Source of the DNA: Selenomonas sp. F0473
GTDB taxonomy: Bacteria > Bacillota > Negativicutes > Selenomonadales > Selenomonadaceae
NCBI RefSeq assembly: GCF_000315545.1
Contig: NZ_JH992902.1
Location: forward strand, 159,280 to 223,279
Length of the DNA: 64,000 nt
Reading direction: 5' to 3'
Part shown: positions 17,682 to 26,606 of the stretch, piece after piece
Numbering within the stretch: position 1 is the stretch's first letter
How the letters are laid out: every line of letters starts with the position of its first letter
Notes under the pieces: generated by a model
What the model was told of the DNA's origin: nothing
Seen by the model: only the letters and a program-made list of their open reading frames with translations
The model's database searches: none
Made by a program: the position numbers and the translations under genes

Positions 17682-18470
17682 TCAGCGCAGGGTAAAGGAT
17701 ACGCCGGTGTTGACCGTAATCGCGGCGCCCGTCGGATTCGGATAGGAGCCGACGGCATAGGCCGCCGCAACCGCCGCATCGTCCAGAATACTGTGTCCCG
17801 ACGAAGAATTAACGACGACACTTGTAATCGCACCCGAGGCGGAGAGTGTGACGGAAATGCCCGTACGGCCCTCAAGACGGCGTTTCGTCGCCATATAGGG
17901 GTATTGTTTATGCGCGTCGATGGCGAGGCGGAATCCCTCCGCATCGAAGGGAATATTGCCCTTGCCCTGCACATCTCCGTCGCCGCTACCCTCACCCGTG
18001 CCCGTACCGCTGCCGCTACCGCGTCCATCGCCCTCACCGTCGCCGCTGCCTGTCCCCGTGCCCGTACCCGTGCCGGATCCGCCCGCATTGCTGCCCGTCT
18101 CGGAGCCCCCTGTCGGGGCGGACGGCGCCGTTGCGGAGCCTTGTGTGGGGAGCGTGACGGCGTCGGGGGTCGGTGTCGTCGCCTGTGTTTCCTTCGTTGT
18201 GACGGGTGTCGGTACAGTCTGCTGTACCGCTTCGACACGTTTGGCGACTTCCTCGGCTTTGAGCGGTTCGGGGAAGAGGGACTCGCTGCTCCCGCCGCCC
18301 GCATGTCCGCTGCCCTGTTCGAAATCGGATGTGGTGAGGTCGATGACATAGACCTGCTGTTCCTGCTGTTTGACGACAACCGTCAGACCGAGCGCTAATA
18401 AGCCGAACAGTGCGAGGTGCAAGAGGGCGGAGACGATATAGGCCTTACTCCATGAGAGTTGTCGCTCCAT
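17682..18470 (-). CDS. tonB: TonB energy-transducing protein with a Gly/Ser/Thr/Asp-rich linker
   Basis: The 262-residue protein has an N-terminal membrane helix (about 10-32), a long periplasmic linker and a C-terminal TonB domain (about 175-262) with YPYMATKRRLEGRTGISVTLS. TonB carries proton-motive energy from ExbB/ExbD to outer-membrane receptors. The linker lacks the usual Pro-Glu/Pro-Lys repeats and instead contains runs such as GSGTGTGTGTGSGDGEGDG. ATG 18470 follows AAGAAGGGA. It is the last gene of the receptor-exbB-exbD-tonB operon. The gene could be called a TonB-family protein more cautiously. Confidence 0.9.
   Translation of the reverse strand: MERQLSWSKAYIVSALLHLALFGLLALGLTVVVKQQEQQVYVIDLTTSDFEQGSGHAGGGSSESLFPEPLKAEEVAKRVEAVQQTVPTPVTTKETQATTPTPDAVTLPTQGSATAPSAPTGGSETGSNAGGSGTGTGTGTGSGDGEGDGRGSGSGTGTGEGSGDGDVQGKGNIPFDAEGFRLAIDAHKQYPYMATKRRLEGRTGISVTLSASGAITSVVVNSSSGHSILDDAAVAAAYAVGSYPNPTGAAITVNTGVSFTLR
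17985..18085 (-). repeat. Low-complexity repeat encoding the TonB linker
   Basis: Short GC-rich units encoding Gly-Ser, Gly-Thr and Gly-Asp pairs are repeated in tandem (on the plus strand CCCGTGCCCGTACC-like units). Such tracts change length readily by slippage, so linker length may vary between strains. Confidence 0.7.
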
Positions 18471-18474
18471 ATAT

Positions 18475-18885
18475 CTATCCCTTCTTTTGTTCTGCGGCAA
18501 TCGAGAGCCGTTTTACCCCCGCTCCTTTGAGCATGTCCATGACCGCGACGACCTGACCGTGCGCCGTACGCTTGTCCGCTTGCAGGATCACCGCCGCATT
18601 GGGGTTTGCCTGCATGCGGTCCTTCATGATCGCTGCGGACTCCGTGATGCTCACGGGCTTGTTGTCGATCGTAATATGTCCCTGTTCATCGAGCGTCATG
18701 ATGATCGGCAGCTGTGCGGGGGCCGAGGCGCTCTGCGCCTGCGGAAGCTGTACGGCGAGCGCCTTCTGCGCGACTGTCTGCAGACTGTTCATCATGAAGA
18801 AGACGAGCAGGAAGAAGATGATATCGATCATCGGGATAATCATAAATTCCGGCTTTTTTTTCAGCCGATGACTGCCAAAATTCAT
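18475..18885 (-). CDS. exbD: ExbD/TolR-family biopolymer transport protein
   Basis: The 136-residue protein has a short cytoplasmic N-terminus, one membrane helix (about 14-36) with the proton-carrying Asp in PMIDIIFFLLVFF, and a periplasmic domain ending VAVMDMLKGAGVKRLSIA. With ExbB it forms the proton-driven motor that powers TonB. The chosen ATG at 18885 overlaps the exbB stop codon (ATGA); four residues upstream is another in-frame ATG (18897). The tonB start follows its stop within five bases. Confidence 0.93.
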   Translation of the reverse strand: MNFGSHRLKKKPEFMIIPMIDIIFFLLVFFMMNSLQTVAQKALAVQLPQAQSASAPAQLPIIMTLDEQGHITIDNKPVSITESAAIMKDRMQANPNAAVILQADKRTAHGQVVAVMDMLKGAGVKRLSIAAEQKKG

Positions 18886-19505
18886 TGTGCATCCCAACTT
18901 TCTTTCTTTGCCGTGACAACCGTCGCACAGAGACGTTCCGTATCGGTGACAATCGCGTCGAGCTGATGGCTGAAGTAGGTGTAGACGCAGAATGCGATGA
19001 TCGCGACACAGAGACCGGTTGCTGTCGCAACGAGCGCCTCGCCGACGCCGCCCGTGATCGCGCCGGCACCGCCGCCCTCATCGAGCACGCTGAACGTCTG
19101 GATCATACCCGTGACCGTACCCAGAAGGCCGAGCAGCGGAGCGATGGTGACGATCGCGCTCAGATAGTCGAGATAGCGGCGGAAATTGATCGCCTCCAAC
19201 GCCATGCGATCGGAGAACGCCCCCTTCATCGCCGTTTCCGTATCCGCGTTTTCCAGACCGCTCCCGATGACGCGGCTGATGGCTGAGGGGAACTCCGTAC
19301 AGAGTTTTTCGACCGTATCCCAGTCTTTCTGGACTGCCGCGTGGTAAACGCCGTGGAAGAATACCCGCGCGCCTTTGCGGTTGATGCGGTAATAGTAGAA
19401 ACGCTCCACCGCGATTGCGAGCGTGATCAGCGAGAGCAGAAGCAGCGGGTACATGACGAGTCCGCCGCTTTTAAAGAGATGCATTGCGCTAGAAAAACCT
19501 TCCAT
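18882..19505 (-). CDS. exbB: ExbB/TolQ-family proton channel protein
   Basis: The 207-residue protein belongs to the MotA/TolQ/ExbB family and has three membrane segments: about 14-34, 112-138 and 155-178. The conserved core ATAPLLGLLGTVTGMI-like stretch (APLLGLLGTVTGMIQTF) near residue 122 is present, as is GEALVATATGLCVAI. It forms the pentameric stator with ExbD. It follows the receptor gene by 57 bases with AAAGGAG before the ATG, so it is likely co-transcribed with the receptor under the Fur box. Confidence 0.93.
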   Translation of the reverse strand: MEGFSSAMHLFKSGGLVMYPLLLLSLITLAIAVERFYYYRINRKGARVFFHGVYHAAVQKDWDTVEKLCTEFPSAISRVIGSGLENADTETAMKGAFSDRMALEAINFRRYLDYLSAIVTIAPLLGLLGTVTGMIQTFSVLDEGGGAGAITGGVGEALVATATGLCVAIIAFCVYTYFSHQLDAIVTDTERLCATVVTAKKESWDAQ

Positions 19506-19562
19506 ATGATTTTACTCCTTTACATAGACTGCCGGCCCTTTTCACCCCGGGACCGACAAAAA

Positions 19563-21992
19563 TTAGAAACTCATGCGCATACCGAAACGGTAAATACGCC
19601 CGCCCATACCGAGGTACGGGTCATATTGGTTGAATAAATTCGTCACACCGGCATAGAGCGTGCCTCCTTTCATTATATCCTTTTCAATCATCAGATTCCA
19701 TAGTCCGTAATTTTTTTCGCGCGCGACTTTTTCACGGGTGAAGCCGTGTTCAAAATCGCCTTTCATATATAATTTAGCATCGGATTCATTTTTAAACAAG
19801 CGATATACCTTTCCCGTGTTGGGATCGGTAAAGGTGAACTGCTCCAGGTTACCCGCGCCGCCGACGATGCGTCCCGTGGCGATGCGGTCGCGGAGATCGA
19901 GATAGTTCCGCGTGTAGTCGCCCCAGAATGTCGCGCGCCAGCCGTGCCTGCGGTCATTGTAGCTAAAGGTGAGGTTGATCATATGGCGTCCGCGTCCTTC
20001 AAGCCGCTTGTTCGTCTGCCGGTCCCGCGCATCGAGGTAGGTGTAGCCCGCCTTGACGCTGAAATCCCGTGCAAACTGATGCGTTACCTCCGCCTCGACG
20101 CCCTGCGTGCGCGCCTTGGAAATATTTTTGTAAGTATAAACATCGTCCGTTGCGGGAACGCTCTTTACATAATCCGTTTGATCATCGTCGAAAATGTTAT
20201 CTTCAATATACTGCCAATTGGGGGCCGTTTTGATCGCGTCGACGATCTCGTCGTAACTCATCGTTCCCAACCAAGCGTTCGGATATAGAATCTGCGGATC
20301 GAAATAACTGCGCCCGTAGAGATTTTTGCTCTCTTTTTCACCGTCGTACACGATCTGCATATAGTCTTTGAAATCATTGCGGAATATGGTGAACTTGGCG
20401 CTCGTTTTTTTGCCGAAATCCGCCTCGAGTGAGACATCCATATTGACCGCTTTTTCAGGCTTGAGCGCGGGATTTCCCTCGAACAGCCACCCGTTGCGGA
20501 TGGGCGGTTTAGGATTCAGCGACGGTTCGTACATTTCCCAGTCGTGGTAGAGTTCCGCGATGCCGGGCGTTGAGAAGCTAGTTCTGATATTCGCCTTCAT
20601 GCGCAGATTATTGCGCGCCTTATAGGTCGCGCCGATGGAGGGGGACAGGTGCGCGCCGAATCGGCTGTGATTCGTATAGCGCAGCGCGGGGATCAGCAAA
20701 AGTTTTTTGCCGACCTGCCAGTTGTCCATCGCGTAGGCACTGTAGTAGCTGAGAGAGGTCTCGTACACGTTGCCGATGTAGGTCCGCTTATTCGGATCGT
20801 TGGGATCATCAGGGTTTGGGAATACGTACAGGCGCGACTGTTCTCGCGGTATTTGCCCCGGCACAGTGATACGCGTCCCCTCGCCGCTCTCGTCATGGTA
20901 ATCCGCACCGACGGTCACATAGTGTTTGTCATGCGCCATCAGCCCTATGGATGCCTCAACGACGCGATCCTCGCGCTTGAGGTAATCAAAATAGAAATGA
21001 TGGTAGGGAATGCTCCTCGGCACAATCGGACCGACCTCGAAATCCACGTCGGAACTGTACTTGGTCGTATAGGTGCGCACACGGAAATCCGCGCGATCCG
21101 TTTGTTTTTTCCAATCGATGTTGAAATTGTTGCGCCACGCGTCTTCCCGTGCATTCATCTTCAGCATCGTGCCGAGAGAGGTGTCTTTCTGCAGATCTTC
21201 TGCGAGCCGGTCCGCGGACAGCGTGAGCGTTTCTCCCTTTCCGAGACTGAACTCCACGCGTGCGCTCATCGGGATCCGCTTCCCGTAATACTGCATGGAC
21301 GTGTTGTCGCGATCGTAGAGGAACGGCGCCGTTTTGCTTCTTCCATACGAGAAGTCCATCCAGATGCCTTTCCCCAGTTCACCGGTGGCATAACTGATAC
21401 CGTGGTTGTACTGGCTGCCGCCTTGGCCGATCCAAGAGCGTTCGAGCGTGACGCTTCCGCCTTGTTGGTGCGGGATCTTCGTGACGATATTGAGCACGCC
21501 GCCAATGGCGTCCGCACCATAGCGCGCCGTGCCCGCACCCCGGATGATCTCGACATGGTCGATGTTATCCATGCCGATCCGGTTCACCTCGTCCGTTGCG
21601 CCGTAGAATTTACTGAGACCGCCTGCAAGTCTGCGCCCGTCGATGAGAATCAGCGTATGACGCGCTTCTGCACCGCGAAGAGCGACAGTCTGCCGTCCCA
21701 TGTTGTCGCGCCCCATCTGGATGTCCTGCTCTCCGGCAAGCGCGTCGGAGAGCGTACGCGCCCCTTTGCGGTCGAGATCCTCACGGGTGATGATGGCCTT
21801 AGTCTCGGGTTCCTCTCGAAGCAGCTCTTTGTCATAGTTTGCTTCGACGCTGATATCAGAAGTTGTGACTTCCGCTCCCTCCGCGTTGGCTCTATTCTCC
21901 TCAGACGCATATGTATGTGTATTGAGGCATGCAAGTATACATGCCGTTAGAACGGTATATCTTCCTTGATGAAATTTTCCTTTCAACGACAT
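19563..21992 (-). CDS. TonB-dependent outer-membrane receptor
   Basis: The 809-residue protein has a signal peptide (cleavage probably after THTYA, about residue 29), a plug domain (about 60-175, with ALRGAEARHTLILIDGRR and GADAIGGVLNIVTK) and a C-terminal 22-strand beta barrel that ends in phenylalanine, the outer-membrane sorting signal. It should import an iron complex or another scarce nutrient; the ligand cannot be read from sequence. ATG 21992 follows AAAGGAGG. A Fur box covers its promoter, and exbB, exbD and tonB follow on the same strand, so receptor and energising system form one iron-regulated unit. By eye the gene is less GC-rich than its neighbours. Confidence 0.94.
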   Translation of the reverse strand: MSLKGKFHQGRYTVLTACILACLNTHTYASEENRANAEGAEVTTSDISVEANYDKELLREEPETKAIITREDLDRKGARTLSDALAGEQDIQMGRDNMGRQTVALRGAEARHTLILIDGRRLAGGLSKFYGATDEVNRIGMDNIDHVEIIRGAGTARYGADAIGGVLNIVTKIPHQQGGSVTLERSWIGQGGSQYNHGISYATGELGKGIWMDFSYGRSKTAPFLYDRDNTSMQYYGKRIPMSARVEFSLGKGETLTLSADRLAEDLQKDTSLGTMLKMNAREDAWRNNFNIDWKKQTDRADFRVRTYTTKYSSDVDFEVGPIVPRSIPYHHFYFDYLKREDRVVEASIGLMAHDKHYVTVGADYHDESGEGTRITVPGQIPREQSRLYVFPNPDDPNDPNKRTYIGNVYETSLSYYSAYAMDNWQVGKKLLLIPALRYTNHSRFGAHLSPSIGATYKARNNLRMKANIRTSFSTPGIAELYHDWEMYEPSLNPKPPIRNGWLFEGNPALKPEKAVNMDVSLEADFGKKTSAKFTIFRNDFKDYMQIVYDGEKESKNLYGRSYFDPQILYPNAWLGTMSYDEIVDAIKTAPNWQYIEDNIFDDDQTDYVKSVPATDDVYTYKNISKARTQGVEAEVTHQFARDFSVKAGYTYLDARDRQTNKRLEGRGRHMINLTFSYNDRRHGWRATFWGDYTRNYLDLRDRIATGRIVGGAGNLEQFTFTDPNTGKVYRLFKNESDAKLYMKGDFEHGFTREKVAREKNYGLWNLMIEKDIMKGGTLYAGVTNLFNQYDPYLGMGGRIYRFGMRMSF

Positions 21993-22039
21993 CTTTTGAC
22001 GACACCTCCTTTTATGAAAGCAAACGGAAAGAATAAAAT

Positions 22040-22080
22040 GAATACGATTATCATTATAGAGGCTAAGATTTATATGTCAA
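22040..22080 (-). promoter_or_regulatory. Promoter with Fur box for the TonB-dependent receptor operon
   Basis: On the minus strand TTGACA (22075-22080) is followed after 16 bases by TATAAT (22053-22058). A 19-base site at 22040-22058, reading TATAATGATAATCGTATTC, matches the classical Fur box at 15 of 19 positions and overlaps the -10. Binding of Fur with iron would block the promoter, so the operon should be switched on by iron starvation. Confidence 0.8.
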
Positions 22081-22132
22081 TAGAAAAATGAATATTTAGA
22101 ATGAGCTTTCTTTGATTCTCTCAATGTGTCTT

Positions 22133-22161
22133 TTGACAACATGCAAGTTTTTTATTATACT
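22133..22161 (+). promoter_or_regulatory. Promoter of the yacL-like/ispD/ispF unit
   Basis: TTGACA (22133-22138) and TATACT (22156-22161) are 17 bases apart, close to consensus. It points away from the Fur-controlled promoter, with about 50 bases between the two -35 boxes. Confidence 0.75.
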
Positions 22162-22207
22162 GAGAACGTGAATTGTTCATTTCTATCGTAGGGAAGGAGG
22201 TGAATAT

Positions 22208-23362
22208 TTGTTATTCGAACGCGTATTGCGGTTTTTCATCGTTCTCATCACTGCAATCATCGGCGGAACCCTCTTTGAACTGCTTGTGCCGACCGCGAAC
22301 GCCTACCTTTCGGCGCCCCTCTGGCAGACGGAACTGGGGCTGTTCGGGCTCTCGCTTGCGGGGCTGATCTGTATCCTCGTAGGGACCCTGCTCGGCGGTT
22401 TTATCGGATATCCGCTCGCTCCCTTCTTCACGGGACGTCTTAGACGCTTCTCCGTATGGGTGGAGGGACAACTCGGCAAGATGCCGATCCGCGAAGTGAT
22501 TGCGGGGGCGATAGGGCTTATCATCGGACTTATCATAGCGCGCCTTTTGGGCGATTCGTTTTCTACGATTCCTATCGTCGGCGATTATATTCCCATCGTG
22601 TTCAGCATTGTGCTCGGCTATCTCGGCGTCCATATCATGGTCAAAAAACAGCCGGAGATCGCGGAGGCTTTCGATTTTTTCCCACGGCTTCTCCGCGAGA
22701 TGGCACGCAGCCGCGAAGGGCGCACAGCAGCCCCCGTACAGGCGCCGCCGCGTGACGGACAAACGGGGCGCGGATACAAGGTGCTCGATACGAGCGTCAT
22801 CATCGACGGGCGCATTGCGGATATCTGTGAGACGGGGTTTCTCGAAGGAACGCTGCTCATTCCCGTGTTCGTTCTCGAAGAGCTCCAACACATCGCAGAT
22901 TCGCCGGACGCACTGAAACGTGTCCGCGGACGCCGCGGTCTCGACATCCTGCAAAAAATTCGTAAGGAATCCCGTATGAAGGTAGAGATCACAGAGGCGG
23001 ACTTTGAGGATATCACGGAAGTGGATTCGAAGCTCCTCCAGCTTGCACAGGAGGTCGGCGGGAAGATCATCACGAACGATTTTAACCTGAACAAGGTCGC
23101 GCAGCTGCGCGGGGTCTCCGTCCTGAACATCAACGCCCTTTCAAACGCCGTCAAACCGGTCGCCATTCCCGGCGATATGATGACGGTCCAGATTGTTCGC
23201 CCGGGCAAAGAGCACGGGCAGGGGCTCGCATATCTCGACGACGGTACGATGATTGTCGTGGACGGCGGGTTCCGCTGCATGAACGAAATCGTCCCCGTAG
23301 AGGTGACGTCTGCACTCCAAACGGCTGCGGGTCGTATGATCTTCGCGAAACTAACACGCTGA
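22208..23362 (+). CDS. Membrane PIN/TRAM-domain protein (YacL-like)
   Basis: The 384-residue protein has four N-terminal membrane helices (about 5-25, 38-62, 94-115 and 119-140), then a PIN nuclease domain (about 190-310) with acidic residues in LDTSVIIDGR and ITNDFNLN, and a C-terminal TRAM domain (about 320-380) that may bind RNA. Members occur in many Firmicutes next to ispD, as here; a membrane-tethered RNase role is inferred. The start is TTG 22208, five bases after a strong AAGGAGGTG. No ATG is close by. Confidence 0.88.
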   Translation: MLFERVLRFFIVLITAIIGGTLFELLVPTANAYLSAPLWQTELGLFGLSLAGLICILVGTLLGGFIGYPLAPFFTGRLRRFSVWVEGQLGKMPIREVIAGAIGLIIGLIIARLLGDSFSTIPIVGDYIPIVFSIVLGYLGVHIMVKKQPEIAEAFDFFPRLLREMARSREGRTAAPVQAPPRDGQTGRGYKVLDTSVIIDGRIADICETGFLEGTLLIPVFVLEELQHIADSPDALKRVRGRRGLDILQKIRKESRMKVEITEADFEDITEVDSKLLQLAQEVGGKIITNDFNLNKVAQLRGVSVLNINALSNAVKPVAIPGDMMTVQIVRPGKEHGQGLAYLDDGTMIVVDGGFRCMNEIVPVEVTSALQTAAGRMIFAKLTR

Positions 23363-23390
23363 TCCGAGCGGAGCACAGGAAGGAAGAGAC

Positions 23391-24161
23391 ATGGTTAGTG
23401 TGGTTTTTCCCGCCGCAGGGCAGGCGCATCGGATGCAGGTGGGGCTTAATAAGGTCTTTTTGACGCTTGCCGGCAAGCCGATGCTCCTCCGGACACTGCT
23501 TACGTTTTCCAAGGTGCCCGATGTCGGGGAACTCATCGTCGCCGTGGGCCCGGACGAGGTGGAGCCCGTGACGAACCTCCTCGGCCGTGTCAAGGGACTC
23601 GCGCCGTGGCATGTGGTGGAGGGAGGTTCCGAGCGGCAGTATTCGATTCGCAATGGACTCGCTCTTGTCTCGGAGAAGGCGGATATCGTGCTCGTACACG
23701 ATGCGGCGCGTCCCCTCATTCGCCTCGATACGATTGAGGAACTCATCCGTGTCGTACGCGCCGAAGGCGCGGCGATTGTCGCCGTGCCTGAGAAAAATAC
23801 CATTAAGATTGCGGCGGAGGATGGCATGGTCGCGTCCACTCCGCCGCGGAGATCCCTTTGGCAGGTGCAGACGCCGCAGGGGTTCCGAAAGGACATCCTG
23901 CTGGAGGCGAACCGCAAGGCGGACGAGGACGGCTTTCTCGGAACGGACGATGCGAGCCTCGTGGAGCGTCTCGGTGTTCCGGTTCGCATCGTCAAAGGCG
24001 AATATAGTAATATCAAGGTGACGACACCCGAGGATATGGTGGTTGCGGAGGCGATCCTGCGCAGCGACATGGGGGCGGGCGAGCTAATGCGGACGGCTGT
24101 CCACGAGGCGAAGCGACTGCTCGGCGGCGTCGTTTGTCGGCGCAGGGGGGAGGAAGAATGA
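23391..24161 (+). CDS. ispD: 2-C-methyl-D-erythritol 4-phosphate cytidylyltransferase
   Basis: The 256-residue enzyme makes CDP-methylerythritol from MEP and CTP in the non-mevalonate isoprenoid pathway. It shows the nucleotidyltransferase loop ([10 protein letters not shown], near residue 6), [10 protein letters not shown] near 100 and the C-terminal ITTPEDM-type motif ([11 protein letters not shown], near 208). The tail after residue 232 is longer than usual. It follows the yacL-like gene by 28 bases with GGAAGG before the ATG and its stop overlaps the ispF start (ATGA). Confidence 0.95.
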   Translation: MVSVVFPAAGQAHRMQVGLNKVFLTLAGKPMLLRTLLTFSKVPDVGELIVAVGPDEVEPVTNLLGRVKGLAPWHVVEGGSERQYSIRNGLALVSEKADIVLVHDAARPLIRLDTIEELIRVVRAEGAAIVAVPEKNTIKIAAEDGMVASTPPRRSLWQVQTPQGFRKDILLEANRKADEDGFLGTDDASLVERLGVPVRIVKGEYSNIKVTTPEDMVVAEAILRSDMGAGELMRTAVHEAKRLLGGVVCRRRGEEE

Positions 24162-24634
24162 CGCGGTTCGGTATCGGCTACGATGTGCATCGGCTGGTTG
24201 CGGGGCGGCGCCTGATCATCGGCGGAGTGGATATCCCCTATGAGAAGGGCCTGCTCGGTCACTCGGATGCGGATGTGCTGCTGCATGCCGTCTCCGACGC
24301 GCTCCTCGGGGCCGCGGCACTCGGCGATATCGGGCTGCACTTCCCGGACACGGACGAGCGCTACGCCGGTGCGGACAGCGGCGTATTGCTGGCAGAGGTT
24401 GCACGCCGTATACGCGCGGCGGGCTTTGCCATCGGCAATATCGATGCAACGGTCGTCGCGCAGGTGCCGAAACTCCGACCCTATATCGATCAAATGCGCG
24501 ACCGTATTGCGCGCCTCCTCGATATTGCGCCGGGGGATGTCAACGTCAAGGCGACCACGGAAGAACGGCTCGGTTTTACGGGCGCGGGGGAAGGAATGTC
24601 CGCTTATGCCATTGCAGGCGTAGAGCGCATTTAA
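24158..24634 (+). CDS. ispF: 2-C-methyl-D-erythritol 2,4-cyclodiphosphate synthase
   Basis: The 158-residue enzyme cyclises CDP-ME-2-phosphate, a later step of the same pathway as IspD. The metal-binding GYDVHRL near residue 6, [12 protein letters not shown] near 34 and the [17 protein letters not shown] end are all present. ATG 24158 overlaps the ispD stop and follows GGAGGAAG; the frame extends upstream but without need. IspD and IspF are separate here, not fused. Confidence 0.97.
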   Translation: MTRFGIGYDVHRLVAGRRLIIGGVDIPYEKGLLGHSDADVLLHAVSDALLGAAALGDIGLHFPDTDERYAGADSGVLLAEVARRIRAAGFAIGNIDATVVAQVPKLRPYIDQMRDRIARLLDIAPGDVNVKATTEERLGFTGAGEGMSAYAIAGVERI

Positions 24635-24655
24635 TAGAAAATTGGAGGTATCAAC

Positions 24656-25600
24656 ATGGCAAATCAGCTGAAGAAACTGCTCGGGATAGAGGTTCCCATT
24701 CTGCAGGGAGGTATGGCGTGGATTTCGGAGGCAAACCTCGCCTCGGCAGTTTCAAACGCGGGCGGTGCCGGCATCATCTCAACGGGCGGGCGCACGACGG
24801 AGTACACGCGCGATGAGATCCGCCGCTGCCGCAGCCTGACGGATCGCCCGTTCGGCGTGAATGTGATGCTCATGGCGCCAAATAAGGATGAGATCGTGGA
24901 TGTGATCTGCGAAGAGAAGCCCGCATTCGTGACGCTCGGGGCGGGGAATCCCGTGCCGTATTTTGAAAAACTGCACGCGGCGGGGGTCAAGGCGATTCCC
25001 GTTGTGCCGAGTGTGAAGCTCGCAAAGCGCGTCGAGGAAAAGGGCGCGGATGCCATCGTTGTCGAGGGCATGGAAGCGGGCGGACACATCGGCGTACTCT
25101 CGACGATGCCGCTCATGGAGCAGGTCATTCCGGAGGTCTCTCTCCCCGTGGTCATGGCGGGCGGATTCGGCGACGGACGCGGGCTCGCGGCCGCGCTCCT
25201 CATGGGTGCTTCGGGCGTACAGATGGGAACGCGCTTCCTCGTTGCAGAAGAGTGCGTCGTGCATCCGAATGTAAAGGCGAAACTGATTGCCTCCGTGGAT
25301 ACGGATACGATCGTGACGGGGAGCACGATCGGCGGATCCGTGCGCGGCGTGAAGAATAAATTCTCCGAGGAGTTTGTTGCGCTCGAGTTTTCCGGAAAGG
25401 CGACGAAGCAGGAACTGCTCGATCGTGCAACGGGAACCAATAAACTTGCGGCAGTGGACGGCGACGTCGTCAACGGGATGGTGCAGGCGGGGGAGACGTT
25501 GACGCTCCTGCGCGAGATCGAGCCGGTGCGCACGATCATCGAGCATATTGTCCGCGAGGCGAAGGAGACGCTTGCGCACGCGCAGAAGATCGAAGTCTAA
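24656..25600 (+). CDS. fabK: Enoyl-[acyl-carrier-protein] reductase II (FMN type)
   Basis: The 314-residue TIM-barrel flavoprotein reduces enoyl-ACP in the last step of each fatty acid elongation cycle. It begins KKLLGIEVPILQGGMAWIS and contains VEGMEAGGHIG near residue 139, PVVMAGGFGDGRGLAAAL near 166 and GVQMGTRF near 193, the FMN-binding pattern. FabK replaces FabI in many Firmicutes. It belongs to the nitronate monooxygenase superfamily, which is the main alternative. It is not beside other fab genes: ispF precedes and an unrecognised gene follows. TTGGAGG sets the start. Confidence 0.88.
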   Translation: MANQLKKLLGIEVPILQGGMAWISEANLASAVSNAGGAGIISTGGRTTEYTRDEIRRCRSLTDRPFGVNVMLMAPNKDEIVDVICEEKPAFVTLGAGNPVPYFEKLHAAGVKAIPVVPSVKLAKRVEEKGADAIVVEGMEAGGHIGVLSTMPLMEQVIPEVSLPVVMAGGFGDGRGLAAALLMGASGVQMGTRFLVAEECVVHPNVKAKLIASVDTDTIVTGSTIGGSVRGVKNKFSEEFVALEFSGKATKQELLDRATGTNKLAAVDGDVVNGMVQAGETLTLLREIEPVRTIIEHIVREAKETLAHAQKIEV

Positions 25601-25620
25601 TCAGTCGACAGGGGCGGAGC

Positions 25621-26529
25621 ATGGGGACGGACGAATTAACGCGGATTCATGAACTGGCAAAGCGGGTGACTCTGCTCGAAAAGCTGGTTCTGCGCCAGCA
25701 GAGCCGTATGGACGAGCTCCTGCAGCGTCTCGAGCAAACGGAGCGTGTCGATCGTCCGCATGCTGCGGAAAAAGATCCGTCCGCGGCGGCTGCGGCACGG
25801 GAAAACGAAGCTGCCGAACGCGCCGTCCCGTCCGTGAGCGATCTGTTGGACGAGGAGATGAAGACCGATTTGGCACGCGCCTACGGTGCGCCGCCGCCGC
25901 GCGAACAACCTACGGAAGGCGCGCAGGATCGGCCGCCGTCCGCAATGGCGCGGGCTGCCGGCAGCTATGCGCGCGCGACGGGCGGGAAAGAACCCGTGCG
26001 GAGCGATCGCGCAAAACAGAACGAAGCCGCACGAAAAAAGACCGCAGACGCTGCGGCGCTCGCGCAGATTCCGACGCATGAACTGCGGGAGAAGACGCCT
26101 GCGGAGCGTGCCGCAGATTACATTGCGGACTATAATGCGCTCTATGAAGTACAGGGGACAATGTTCCAAAAGAAGAAGGCGCAGGACGACTTCATCAAGC
26201 AGTATGAAGTGCAGGGGATGAAGTGTACGAATATGCGGCTGCGCCTCAGTCGTCCGGAGCTTGAGCCGCGCTTTGTGGCGGTGGCACCGCCGCGCGATGC
26301 GGATTTTTGGGGGATGCCGCTCGGCAATAATCTCTTTGCCGTTGTGCCGAACCCGTTTCTCGTCTACGGCGAGGAGATGCATACGGCCGGCGGTATGCGC
26401 GAGGCGTTCAACTCGAACTATCGCCCGGGTACGGTTTACGGGCACTTTACGGTGAAAGAAGCGGCGACGTTCCAGTTCGGTACGATCGGCAAGGTCTTTC
26501 GGAGAGGACAGCTCAAGGCTGAGGTGTAG
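25621..26529 (+). CDS. Unrecognised protein with coiled coil, disordered middle and conserved-looking C-terminal domain
   Basis: I do not recognise this 302-residue protein. Residues 4-42 form a leucine-rich coiled coil (ELAKRVTLLEKLVLRQQSRM). Residues 45-165 are rich in Ala, Glu, Pro, Arg and Lys and look disordered. Residues 166-302 look folded, with two copies of YEVQG about 25 residues apart (ALYEVQGTM and KQYEVQGMK), then GNNLFAVVPNPFLVYGEEMH. There is no signal peptide or membrane helix. It starts 20 bases after fabK, with GGGGCGGAG before the ATG, so it is probably co-transcribed. A very strong terminator follows. Confidence 0.75.
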   Translation: MGTDELTRIHELAKRVTLLEKLVLRQQSRMDELLQRLEQTERVDRPHAAEKDPSAAAAARENEAAERAVPSVSDLLDEEMKTDLARAYGAPPPREQPTEGAQDRPPSAMARAAGSYARATGGKEPVRSDRAKQNEAARKKTADAAALAQIPTHELREKTPAERAADYIADYNALYEVQGTMFQKKKAQDDFIKQYEVQGMKCTNMRLRLSRPELEPRFVAVAPPRDADFWGMPLGNNLFAVVPNPFLVYGEEMHTAGGMREAFNSNYRPGTVYGHFTVKEAATFQFGTIGKVFRRGQLKAEV

Positions 26530-26554
26530 TGCGCTTAAAATTTTATCCGATAAG

Positions 26555-26592
26555 AAACGGGACTGCTGCATATGTCTGCAGCAGTCCCGTTT
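26555..26592. terminator. Very strong bidirectional terminator
   Basis: A perfect 16-base stem (AAACGGGACTGCTGCA, 26555-26570, with its complement at 26577-26592) closes a six-base loop, and is flanked by A's and T's on the two sides. It separates the fabK unit from the convergent CobT-like gene. Confidence 0.9.
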
Positions 26593-26606
26593 TACGTTCC
26601 TTTGGG

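Noticed and set aside
20649-21950. 433-codon open frame on the plus strand over the TonB-dependent receptor
   Set aside because: The receptor on the minus strand has signal peptide, plug and barrel; the antisense frame has no ribosome-binding site or family match.
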